64,000 nucleotides of DNA from Euborellia annulipes (Eukaryota > Arthropoda > Insecta > Dermaptera > Anisolabididae). This document shows, piece after piece, positions 37,140-59,618 of the stretch; the first letter of the stretch is position 1, and the number at the start of each line of letters is the position of its first letter. A program made the translations under genes and the position numbers. The DNA lies in assembly GCA_023213315.1 (NCBI GenBank), contig JAKCPI010000389.1, positions 44,304 through 108,303 on the forward strand, written 5' to 3'. Under the pieces are notes generated by a model. That model worked only from the letters and a program-made list of their open reading frames with translations. It was not told where the DNA came from and did no database searches.

Positions 37140-37821
37140 TAACAGACTGACATTTAGTACAAATGTATTTGAAAACACTCTGGACATCATTTACAAGAAT
37201 AAAAAAAAATTGTTTTAGCTCTTTTTCGGCATCTACGACCTTTTAAACCCCGAGCCTATTTATTTGAAACGGGAAGCGAGCCCATAACAAGAGGGTAGTA
37301 CTTAATAAGTGTGCTTCAGCCCAGGTACTCAAAAAAATGAGGTTTCCAATTTGTAAAAACAATATTAAACGTGTCGTCCTTCAATCTAAAAAACAGCAAT
37401 AAAAAAGAGTTAAAGTAATATAAATCTGTAGAAAAAGTGAAATAAAGAAAATTTGTAGTAAGTATTGAAAATTAATATGGGTTTTGTTTCATTAATCAAA
37501 AAAGACAAAGTGAAAGATGTCGATTAGGGTGGAAAATCTGTGAATAGTGTGAAAGTAGCCTAAATTTCTCAAAGAAAAATCAAATTTTAAATAGAATAAA
37601 AATCAAATAATAATATGTTTAAAAATAAAAGGAAAATTTATTCATAAAAAAAAAAGAATAAATACTTTTATCATTATTATTATTATTATTATGATTATTA
37701 TTTTATCATTCAATAAAATTATCTCTTTTTTTATTATTCTTAGATATTCTTAACTTTACATGAGCTAAAACTTTACAAAAAAAAAAAAAAGAGAACGAAA
37801 TAAAATTAAAAATAAAGTTCA

Positions 37822-47977
<10,156 letters not shown>

Positions 47978-48726
47978 TTTGAATTAGATAAGTTGTTATA
48001 TATGGTATTTTAAAATTGGTAAGTTTTTATGTTTCATTATAATTTTTTCATTATATTTATATATTTAAAAAAAAGAAATATTAACAAATCTAAATACAGC
48101 ACAGCATTTGTCAGTATTTTAAGTAAAGTTGGCAACAATCGGAAACAAATTAAAATTGCCAACTTAAGAAATTGAAACAAATTATAAAAGAACTACAGTA
48201 ACTTATTCTTTCTTTGAAATATAATCTCTATATTAAAAATAAGACATTTATATATTTTACTATTTAAAAACATTATATAATTTTTGAGATTTAAGAAAAA
48301 CAATTTTATTTTAATTAATTTTTTTTTTCAAATGTTTATTTACTAATTTGACTTCCTGTTGAATGTTCTTTGGAGAGATAATTTAATCTGTTTGACTTTT
48401 TATTGTTAGTAAACGTCATTAATTATTTTGTAAACAAAATTCAAGATGAATTAGAATAAAAATCTTTAGTTTTCATAAGGTATATATAAATATATTTATA
48501 TAAAATATTTAGTTTTATATTTTTTAATTTTTATTATATGTTTTTTATTTAAATATTTTTAAAAATATTCATCTCTTTATCTCATTACTCATCACCCTAT
48601 AGAAAAAAAAGGTTTTATATATAGAGATTAGATGAGATGATAAAATGTCATTAAAAAAGAGTCATAAGATTTTTTTTGTTTTCTTTGAAAGGCTTATGGA
48701 CCACAAAAGCAAAAGAAAATAAAGTG
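47978..48726. promoter_or_regulatory. Head-to-head RECQL5/PARP16 promoter region
   Basis: 749 bp between the two start codons, very AT-rich, without a mobile element or ORF. It must contain both promoters and leaders; I cannot place core elements with confidence. Confidence 0.55.
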
Positions 48727-51700
48727 ATGGAAGGAGATCTCGAAGAGACTCTTCCTGGACCATCGCGGGGAGTTCGTCCTGATCCCCAGCCGTTCCAATC
48801 TGAGGTGGATGTCGCTCAAAACGTCCCCACCTTATCACCACGACAATTGAGAAAAAAGAAAATTTCGGCAATCCGGCAACTCCTAGTCAAAGATGTCAAA
48901 GCTTTGGATATAAAATGGAGTTTATTTATTACCGCCTTGCAAAGTTATAAATATGATTCATTACTAAAACCATTTCCACCCGAATTCATCATTAATGGTA
49001 CCAAAGATATCAATTTGTTGGTAATTATTAAATTATTATAATAACATCTTAAAGGTGATTAGATTCAGATGAAAGATAGTCCAAAATAACTTTAATATAT
49101 TTCTCCAGTTCAATTTTTAACATTTTGCAAATACAGTATATCTCATTTTTTTTTTATTTGCTTTTTTTAAATCATTGGCATGCAATGAATTTAAAATTTT
49201 TTTTAATCAAAGGACATTTTATTTTTTTTTAGAGACAAACCAGTGAAAAAGTTCCTGATTTTAGACTTCTTCGTAAACATATCTGTGATGCAGAATTTTT
49301 CGATAAAAAACCTGAAGTGATTGATTTAATCTACTGGGTAATCCTTCAATTAAAGGATTATAAATTAGAAACAATTCCAAAGTCTCAAGTAAATATAATT
49401 TATTAAATTTATAAGATAATGTTGGTCGTGGAAATAAAATGTTTTTTAAATGATTTGAAATTTTATTTATTAATAATATTCATTTGCTTATCCATAGTGC
49501 TTATAGTGAGGGTAATATCTTTTTTTAAATTCTTATCAAAAAACATTTATTTTCCAACTATAATCAATAAAATTGACATTTTTTAAAAATAAATTTTTCT
49601 TTTTTCTAGTTTGATTCAATTCTAGGCCTCGCTAAAAGCATAACACCAGTAAAACAACCCGATCTTATTTTTGGCCTCTCAAGTTATCATTCTAGTCCCA
49701 GTGAGAGTAAATGGCAAGCTTTGGCCAAAGGAAGGAATTGCTTTTACGCTTACCATGGAAGTAAACTTGAGAATTTCCACTCTATACTCAATTATGGTCT
49801 TCAGCAACATTTAAACAAAGTATATATTGTTGAAATTGGATTTTTTTATGAAGGAAGAATCTCATAATGGATAATTACTTTAAAAAATAAAAAAGTATTT
49901 TAAATTTTATATATATATATATATTTGGGTGGCCAAACTTAAAATTCTGAACGTTTCCCACCCGAGATCATTCAATTATCACAAAAAAATAAGAATGCAA
50001 TGGTAAAAGCCCTCAAGCTTTTAAATAGTGCCGAAATTAGCATAGCATAGATTAGTATAAAGTGTACATGAAACGATTTCCAGGAAAAATTTCACTGATA
50101 TACTTTTTAAAGAGGATCTTAAAAATAATTGATTTATGAATTTTAATCAAAATCGTGGATTGAATTTTGAGAAAATCGGAAAAAAAAAAACTGAAAATGT
50201 ACATCAGTAAAATACTAGTACTTTTTGGCTAAGGTTGAGATTTTATATATTTAAGTTCGGCACCCCTCTGGGACGTGACACAAAGCTTTTGAACAAAATC
50301 CCCTTACGCGCCCTGTATATATATATATGTATTATTATCTATAAATACATATATTTTTGAGAGTTTTTCAACTCTTAAAGATGGTTTCTTAGAACTACAA
50401 GTTTTTATTCCAATTTTCATCCTGACTTCATATTCTAAAATCCAAGTTAATTTGAAATTAATCATCTCACTAAATTTGACTAATCTATTCTTATTTTCAG
50501 AATTCGTTATATGGTCAGGGCATTTATTTATCAAGTGAATTATCTGTTTCACTTTCATATAGTCCTAATAGCCACTCTTGGGGTCGTAGTATGTTAGGAA
50601 GCCAATTAAGTTGTGTTGCTTTATGCCAAATAATTGATCATCCTGCTGTCAAATGCCAAGAAGGAGGTATGTAACTATTTTCATTATTTAATAACACCGG
50701 TCAACACAATTTTTGGGTCTGGCTTCTGCATATGAAATTTTCGTTTCTCCTAAGCTAAAAATAGAGAGGAAAAATAATTTTTTTGATCAAAGTTTGCTTT
50801 TGTAAAAAAAAAGAGCAATTTTTCGAATTTTTGAGAAAAATCACTGATTTATATATAGAGTCTATATATATATTTTTTTTTTATAATTTTATTTTAAATT
50901 ACAATTAGGAAGTTTTTGCTGAAGATCAGAGTCTTTTTAATTTATGATTTGTGATAAACAATAGCATATAAATGTAAAATAACATGAAATCAATTTTAAA
51001 ATGAATATTTTTTGTATTTCTTTTATGTTTGTATGGGCTGTTTGATATTAAACAAAAGCAAACTTTCAAATGGAAATTTAAATGTTTTTCGGTGTCTAGA
51101 AGCAGAATTCCAGCATTAGAACAGAAACCCAAAAAAAATTTGGTGTTGGCTGTGCCTTCTACACAGCCGGTGGCCTTTTAAAGTGACAACGTCTTTTGCC
51201 TAACTTCAAACTATTTTTACTTTCTCTTTGTCATATATATATTTACATGCCTCTCTACCCGGCCACTATACATACTACATGCATTGTAAGACGTTGTCAG
51301 GTCAAAATTTTTTTGTTGACCTTTGTAATTTGTATCGGTAGCAAAAATGGCTCGTTGCTTGATGCCAACATGCGTTTTAAATAAATTTATTTCTAATTAT
51401 TTGTTAGGTCCTGAACGAGCGATTGCTCAAGATAGTCTCGGAGGAGAAGTGCCAAAGAAATATTATGTAGTTGTTAATAGTGACCTCGTCAGAATTCGCT
51501 ATTTACTAATTTATGCCAAACAAAGTGCTCAAATTATAAGGTAAATATTTAAATGTTTTTTTTTCCTTAAATGTTTTATCATTATATGCTACAAAATAAA
51601 GAGCTAATTCCACTATATTATATACAATAATATTTAGCTTTTAAAATTCATGTTTGTGTCCTATGTATCCTAATGCAGTGGCATAGCGAGCTTAACTCGC

Positions 51701-52315
51701 GCCCGGGGTACATTACCTTTTTAGCGCCCCCCCCCCCCCCCATTCGAAAACCATATAATATTATATGTAAAAAATACAAAATTATTATATTACACTGGCA
51801 CTAAATTTAAAATATATTTTCCAGAAATCAATTATAATAAAAATAAAAATTATTCAGCAATTTTTTGTTTTGGCTCCCCTTTGTGAGTAGCGCCCGGGGC
51901 ATGATGACCCCCCTTGCCCCCCATCGCTAGGCCACTGTCCTAATGTGACCACATTTTCTTTGAGACAAATGGGGGCCGCGAAAATCGGGACCATATTTAG
52001 AAAATTTTAAGGCAAGGGCGGCAAATTAAATTTTGCTCCCCCCCCCCTAAAAAATCTCCTAGTTCCGGCCCTGTCTCACTCTATTAGTTTATTTAATATT
52101 TTAATGAATTAATTAAATTAATTGTGTAATAATGATTTCTATTTTTCAGGCCTCCTCATTCAAACTCGATTGTTAATTGGTTTAAAGATCATAAAATGCT
52201 GGTATTGATTTTTGGATATATTTTCTTACTAACATCAATTGGATTATCAAACGATAAAAACTTTATAAGATTCTATAATTCTATGTTAAGGAAACTTAAT
52301 TTCTTCAATAACTAA
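48727..52315 (+). CDS. PARP16: ER-anchored mono-ADP-ribosyltransferase PARP16
   Basis: Tail-anchored enzyme of the ER and nuclear envelope that mono-ADP-ribosylates itself and, in mammals, PERK and IRE1 in ER stress. Six exons join in frame: 48727-49020, 49233-49388, 49610-49819, 50501-50666, 51408-51540, 52150-52315 (1125 nt, 374 aa; human 322). Visible: the alpha domain with SLFITALQSYKYDSLLKPFP, catalytic YHGS (H199), GIYLSS (Y229) and PKKYYVVVN (Y294), that is the H-Y-Y triad expected of a mono-transferase, IDHPAVKCQ, and a C-terminal hydrophobic anchor (about 336-354). The N-terminus is about 50 residues longer than in human and proline- and charge-rich; the start at 48727 is the first in-frame ATG and could be revised. 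Introns hold a hAT MITE and dispersed repeats. Confidence 0.95.
51676..51937. mobile_element. hAT-like MITE in PARP16 intron
   Basis: 262 bp; ends CAGTGGCATAGCGAGC and TCGCTAGGCCACTG, perfect duplication tcctaatg (51668-51675 and 51938-51945). Poly-C inside the left end. Non-coding. Confidence 0.9.
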
Positions 52316-53067
52316 AAATTAAAATAAAAAAAAAAAATTGGAAAATTTAAGAAAAATCTAATACCATTATTAATTGAAAAGCATTTCTATTTTATTATTG
52401 AATAAGGATAATTATGTTTATTTGTCAAAACAAATACAAATAATGCATGCATGTTTTATTATAAAGTCATTTCGGAAAATGCAAAAGATCAAACTCGCTT
52501 CTTAACTTTTTAAGATATTAAAAATATATATATAAATATATATACACTATATATATATATAAATGATAATTTTATAGATATATCATTTTAAGAAAGAAAA
52601 AAATTCCCAAACGCAATTTTAACTAGCCATGCGGTGGGGCGCAAACAGTCAAATGTTGCCTTATATTATACATTTCCTATGGGAGAAATCGTAACTTCAA
52701 TTAATAACTCAGTGTTCTGGGAATTTCAGGACGAAAATAATTTTTCTGTATTCCTAGAAGGTCCTCTTTAAACATATAAAATTTCGTTTCGAAATTACAA
52801 CGAGAAGTTGGTCAAACAGAGCGTGAGAGAGAGAAATTAGCGAATTATATATATATAAAATGTTCTGGAAGGTTCCCGCGACCGGATGAATGCGAAGATA
52901 AGTTTTCTCGGGTTAAGTCTCGTGAGATGTTGAGATTTACTCGACGTTTCGGCTCTCCTTTTGGAGCTATTTTCAAGAGGGAAGGGTATTAAGAGGTAAT
53001 GGTGGAGGAGGGTTGTTTTCGGGGTCGTAGCCTAGCTGGTCCCCAGGTCAATTCAGAGGCGTGGTTT

Positions 53068-53310
53068 GGTCTCTGAGAGCTGGAGGAAGGTTGGGTGTGT
53101 GTAATTGTGTTTGTGTTCGGTTTAGGTTGACTACGGGGCTTCAATCTGCCTACTCCCCAAGTCAAGGTATTGGTGGTGTGTTTGGTGGGTGCCTTAGAGG
53201 TTTGGGTTTGTCTCTGAGAAATGGAGAGGGGTTGGTTGTGTGTAATCTGGTTTGTGTTTGGTTTGAGTTGATTTTAGGGCCTCAATCTGCCTACTCCCCA
53301 AGTCGGGGTG
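53068..53310 (+). repeat. Two diverged G-rich tandem units
   Basis: Units at about 53068-53175 and 53205-53310 share GGTTTG...CTCTGAGA and TCAATCTGCCTACTCCCCAA; an inverted fragment follows at 53373-53397. The open frame across it simply reflects the repeat. Confidence 0.6.
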
Positions 53311-54345
53311 TTAGCTCTTGGTTTGTCTCGGGGTCTCAACCTGTCTACCCCCTCAGTTGCTCTTGCCTTGGGGAGTAGGCAGGTTGAGACCCCGAGGGTT
53401 TGCCCGACACAAACAATTCGATTAATATTTTGGTCTGGTTATTTTTTTGAGGAATACTAATCGATTTTGATAGTGTGTATATATACATATATATATATAT
53501 ATATAGCCGTAGGGGCGAATCTTGCTCTTAATTATATAGCAAATTTTGGGCGACCAAGAACCGAGTTTGATTTAAATTGCTAAAAAGGATAACAAATTTG
53601 CTTAGGAAGATCTCATTTTGTTTATTAAAAAAATGAGATCTTGCTTTTTTTAAATAAAAAGGTATTAGAATATTGATTTAGTTTTAAAGAATAAAATTTT
53701 TACTTTTTTAATTGTGGTTATATTTTGAAGAATAATTAAAAATTTAAAAATTACCATTAAGAAATTTATAATCATACAAATATTTTAACAATATAGAAAA
53801 TATAAAATTCAACTTTTTTTCACAAAATAATTAATACGCCAATATTTTCATTTATTTTTTAATCATAAAATATTGTACAAGTAAAATGAACAATTTTAAG
53901 TAATATTCATGAATAATTATTAATATATTATAAAATTAAAGCCGAGGCATTTTTCACGACGTAGTTCAATTCGCTATTGGAAAACTATGGACAGTGAACT
54001 GCGAGAGGAAAACTGCCTGTTTAGCCTGGATTTAGAATTTAATGTTGAATGTACAATGGAAAATCATTAACTTAGTTATAATAATAGATATGTTTTAAGT
54101 GAGAATAATATATATATAAATATATATATACCAACAAGTGTGAAATATTTCAATATACGTAATAAATGTAAAGTAGCTAAATGGTAAATCAATCTTAAAA
54201 TTGATCTTTTCATCTTAAGCAATCTTTTTATAAAGGATTATGAAGAAGGATATATTAAAATGTCTAGAAAGATAAATGAATTAGGGCTGTATTTATCATC
54301 ATTACTTTTATATTTTCATTCTCATTATTTTAATAGCACTTTAAT

Positions 54346-54603
54346 GCCCGTTGCACCAACACATCTTAGATCTTAAGCTCGTCTTACATCTTACAATTGA
54401 ATTTGAAATCAGGAAATCGAGTCTTTAGATCCTCTATTTGTGCCTACACCGCATAAATAATAACAATAATAAGAAATATATGTTTCAAAAAAATATATAT
54501 CTTTATATATAAATACTGAATATGTAAAATACCACATTCGCTTTTTAGTTTATTGAAGGCTCAAGGCGAGCTTAAGATCTAAGATGTTTTGGCGCAAATG
54601 GGC
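54346..54603. mobile_element. MITE with about 36-bp inverted ends
   Basis: Left GCCCGTTGCACCAACACATC and right inverse GATGTTTTGGCGCAAATGGGC continue into AGATCTTAAGCTCG on both sides. AT-rich non-coding centre. Confidence 0.7.
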
Positions 54604-56957
54604 GTAAGACTTGCCAGTGAAAATAAAAAGATTTTAGATAGAAAAAGCTGCTCACTCATGACCAATAGTCCAGCAGCGACTCGGCTCAGTTCATGGTCTC
54701 TACCATCCAGAAGTATCAAGCCAGATGAGATCAGTTGCTTATACCTTATACTTTGAAGAGACTGATGACTTCTAGTGGCTGATTGCGATTGCTTAAGACT
54801 AAGATTACAGTGGAGAAATACAATTCTGATCAGCTCGTTAGAACAATCAAACTCATATGGAAGTGATCAAATAATAATTACATTTATTGCAACTACCACC
54901 ATATATGTAGATTGTTCTAACAAACTCTTTAGAATCTGTCCACAGTAACCTTAACCTTATGCGTAGTATGAATTTCATTATTATCTAAAACAGGGGTTCC
55001 CAAACTTTTCCGGTTCCCGGCGCCCTTAATATATCAGAATTTTTCCGCGGGGCCTCGTGTCAAATCTCAGGGCAAAGCATGAAGGAATTGAGCTAGGAGG
55101 TTGAAATTTTATATTTAAGTTAGTTACCCACCTAGGGCGTGAAAATAAGCTTTTGATCAAAATCGGCCAAAAAGTACTAGTACTTTACTGATATAGTTTT
55201 TCAGTTTTTTCGATTTTCTCAAAATTTGCTCCAACGATTTTGATTAAAATTCAAAAATCAATTATTTTTTTGATCCTCTTATTTGCGGAAACTAAATAAC
55301 AGGTATACGTCGACACGAAAAATCTTGTGTGACAAGCACAAAACACAACTTTCGATTACCGAAGGTAAGAGAAATTGTGCGCTGTGCGACAGTCACACCA
55401 GATTTTTTTATTTTAGGTCACTATTCCAAAATTTTTTTTTTTTTTTTGTTCAAGCATGAATGTCTCGAGACTAATTTGTATTTAAAATAAAAATATTTTA
55501 CAAGTTTTTGTGAATATGTTTATTTGTTGGTGGAGCAAATATACCATTTTAAGAAAATCTCCAACCTATCTAGATCAAAAGGGAAGCACATCGATGTCCC
55601 TTAAGATTGGAGATCCCGGATTACAGGAGATCTTGGGACGTTTGGTCCACCAACAAATATATATACTTACAAAAACCTGATTATTATTCATATGACTAGT
55701 CCGAATCGAGGTATTTATTGAATATTAATATCTTATTCAACTGAATATATCTCGAAAACTATTTATCTAAAAATATTTATTTTTATCATTCACATTGAAT
55801 ATCAATTGCCATATTTAATCAAAAGCTGAACCTCTCAACTTTCTGGTTTAAAAATGAAATTATATAATCTATTAATCAGCATATTAATTATTTTAAGAAA
55901 AACTCTATCTGGTAGTTTGCTTCTTGGACAAAGGATTTTACAGATGGTATGTATTTATAATTTATAATAATTTTTTGATTATAAATATATACCATCTGTA
56001 AATCCTTTGTCCAAGTAGTAAACTACCTACAGTTTTTCTTAATATAATTATTGGACTGCATCCACACTCTTTCATTTTTTAATTATTTCAATTAGTGATA
56101 ATTGTATTAACTCATTATATTTATAATTGCTTTTCTTTTAAAAACATTAAAAATTATTTTTGATTCAAAAATTTTATTTTATTTGCTCTTGTTGCGGCAT
56201 AGTTTTATGGTCCTGGTCCATATTCACTACTTTCTCCTATTCCCATCCCGGACTATTATACTTTTAAACAGGGACATCATTAGGAGGGGGGGGGGGGGGG
56301 GGGTTGGAAGAAAATATTGTAGTAAATTATGACCCCTATATATAAACAAACTCATACTATCTCTTTATAAATTAGTATAGAAGATGGAATAGATAAAAAA
56401 ATATAGAGGGATATATATATATAAATTAAAAAAAAAAAGCACAGGATGTAAAAAATTTTTTGCCCCCATCCCAAGCAAAAACTGAAATGACGACAATCTT
56501 ATTTGGTCTTTTTTACTTTCTCTTACCTATATATGTTTATATAAAGAGAGAGAGGAAGTATTGAATTCATGTCGAAAATACGATGTCAAGATTTTGATGG
56601 ACATACACGTTTTGAGGTCCCCTGAATTCAAAAAAAGTTTTTTTTCGCAACATGGTCTGTCTGTCTCTGCGTGTTCAATTTAAACCAAGAAGGAATTGAG
56701 CTAGGAGATTGAAATTTTATATTTAAGTAACGCAAAGTAACGTGAAAAAAAAATGTATAATTATTGAATTCATGCTATGGTGATTAGGAAATAAAACTAT
56801 GAATCACACTTATATGTTTTAATTACTGGATGTATTTATTTTACAATTATATTTTTTATAGAATCAAATATAACTTAGTCTATGGAAACAGAAAAATACC
56901 TTAAAGAATAAGAATTTTGTTTAAGATTTGCCATGTAAACAAAAAGCGTGGAAGAAT

Positions 56958-58179
56958 TCATTTCTCATCACCAGAGTCTGCAGGGGAACTTGATGCATTA
57001 CTTTCACTACCGCTTCCACTTCCACTTGCACTCCGACTTCCACTGCGACTTCGACTCTTACTACGGCTGCCACTACGACTACGACTACGGCTTTTACTCT
57101 TGCTTTTGCTTCTGCTTCTGCTTTTACTTCGACTTCGACTTCGGCTCTCGGAAGGTGAACGAGATTTGGATCTAGATGCAGACCGGGATCGAGATTGGGA
57201 TTTGGGGCTAGGTGACCGCGATTTAGAACGGCTTGCTGCTGATCCAGATCGAGACCGGGATCGGGATCGGGATCGGGATCGTGAACGTGAACGTGAACGA
57301 GAACGAGATCGGGATCTTGAATTTGATCGTGATTTATTAGGCGAGCCACCTTCGTTTTCATCCCCTTCACCGTCTCCATCTGCACTTCTTTGATCCTCAT
57401 TCTCTTCCTCTTCATTTTCCGCTTCTATAAAAAAATGAAAGAAATGTTAAAATTTCATAAATAATCAGGATGTGTTGCTGAAATTAAAGCAACCCGGTTG
57501 GCATCGTTATTAATCATAAAATTAAATATATTTATATATTAAGTTGGCGCAAAAAAAAAAAACGACTATTTTTTTTCCCCCGAGTCTCGGATGAAAATAT
57601 CTTAGTTTATCTTGTTTTAAGAGACCTCTCCAAAAATGAGCTCAAAAAAATTTTTTAAGGGCCACTTAAAATTTTTAAAAATTTTCAAATTCGTCAAAAA
57701 TCTTTTTATTTTTTAATTTTTTTTTCTCGTTGCTACGTGCTATTTTTCAAATTAAGGTAACAGTACGATTGATTATATTTTCTCAAATATCTTACTAATT
57801 AAAAGAAAAAAATTTATTGAAACGTATTTTTTTCGTCTATAAAATTCTACCGTAACGAGAAAAAAAAAATCGATTTTTGACGAATTTGGAAATTTTTAAA
57901 AATTTTGAGCTGACCCTTAAAAATTTTTTTTTGAGCTCATCTTATGCATATTTTCATATGAGACTCGAAAAAAAAATAGTCGGTTTTTTTGCGCCACCCT
58001 AATATATATATATATATAAACATACAGTGTAACCCTAAAAAGGCAGCAGCTGAGAGTGAAAATTAAAAAAAAAAGTTAAAGATGTGTTAAGAATTTAAAA
58101 GAAATTTAAATTTATAAAAAAGCTGAGGTCCAGATAACTCAATTGAGTAGAAACTTAAGTTTCTACATTGAATTTATTT

Positions 58180-58220
<41 letters not shown>

Positions 58221-59583
58221 CAGTATGAAAAACTCACCATGTTCACTTCCACTTTTCTTTTCTTCTTCTTTGGTCTCTTCTTCTTCTTCCTCCTCCTCCT
58301 CCTCATCACCTGGAGGTTCAAGCAATTTCTCTCTATAACGTTGCATACGGAATTCTTGAGCATTCATAGGTCGGTGTTTAACTACGAGCCGAGTGTTATT
58401 GGGTTGTTGACCTACTTTCTGCCGACGCTTACTCAAACGGACACTAAAAAATAATTTCAAATAAATTAATAATAATTCTATTATCTTATATTAAAGAGCA
58501 GACTAATATTGGGTGAACTAGAATATTATAGATTTCCACAATAATTGTAGATTATTAATTACCGTGTTTCCAGTTCATTGTAGAATATTCCATCTTGACG
58601 CACCACCAGAAAATAATTTTCCTCGTAACCTTTACTAGATTTGGATTTAACATTCCAATTATATTCGCGTGACATTTTGTAATCATATTCGTCTTCCTCA
58701 TCATAATCTTGACCGGATGTGAAATCTCTTCGTCTTTTTTCCAAAGTTTCTTCTGTAGGTAAGAAATAAGCTACGAATTGTTCTCCACTCTCATCCATGA
58801 CACCTCGAATCATTGCTTGAGACATTTCTTCTATCTGTGCTGGAACACTTCGTCCTGTGGGTGCTGGATCTGAGTCGAAAATTACCTGTAGATAAAAATG
58901 AATTTTAGTTATTTTCTTTTGTAGAAAAATATTTTGAAATATTTTTTTGTAGAATTGAACAGGCAAGATAATGTTTTTGTTTTTCAATTTTTCATGAATT
59001 CATAGAATTAAAAAAATAACTGGGATTTTAAGAACCCACCTAGATTGGCCGATTTTATTCAAAAGCTTCGTGTCACATCCCATGAGGGTGCCTAACTTAA
59101 ATATAAAATTTCAATCTCCTAGCTCTTTTCGTTCTTGAGATATTTTGTTCACAGACAAACAGACACACAGACATACCATGTCGCGAAAACCATTTTGGAT
59201 TCAGGGGCCCTCAAAACGTGTATATCCATCAAAATCTCGACATGAAACCAAAACTGTCTCTCTATATATTAACAAATATAGGTAAGAGAAAGTAAAAATG
59301 TATTTCAATTAAATTGGCTCCGAATTAATTAAAATATAGACGAGGTCTAAATGGCCATAGATGTCGAAAAAGACGGTAGGCAAAAATAAAATAAATAAAT
59401 AGCCTCAAGCCGGTGGTGAAAGGTTACAGCAAATGCCAATGTCAATATGAATATAGTTAAAATTTAAAGGATCTATTGTGGATTTGGATCTCTGACAGTG
59501 GAATGATTTATCTTTAGATTCCTATTGAACTACATAAATATGCCTTGTTTGGTAATAAATATATATATATAAATATAATTTAC

Positions 59584-59618
<35 letters not shown>

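Larger units (their letters stand above)
34641..37821. other. ZNF-RECQL5 interval
   Basis: Besides a possible terminal exon (35933-36178), a hAT-like MITE, a pogo MITE and a short minus-strand ORF, all listed, it is AT-rich with microsatellites (for example 36437-36457). Confidence 0.45.
52316..56957. other. PARP16-PAF1 convergent spacer
   Basis: No gene supported. Contains a G-rich diverged tandem repeat (53068-53310), a MITE with about 36-bp ends (54346-54603), smaller inverted-repeat elements (about 54770-54965, 55503-55678, 55880-56055), a poly-G tract (56287-56302) and copies of a dispersed family with the word AAAAAGTACTAGTACTTTACTG (55080-55230, 56510-56740). Confidence 0.5.

Noticed and set aside
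53061..53378. 105-codon plus-strand ORF
   Set aside because: It spans two diverged G-rich tandem units with no splice or poly(A) context; repeat-driven.
57236..57320. Repeated gatcgg/gaacgt units looking like a microsatellite or CRISPR-like array
   Set aside because: They are in-frame codons of the PAF1 RS tail; no spacers, and the genome is eukaryotic.
56917..57393. Plus-strand ORF rich in leucine, arginine and aspartate
   Set aside because: It is the antisense shadow of the RS-encoding last exon of PAF1; its composition follows from the repeated hexamers.
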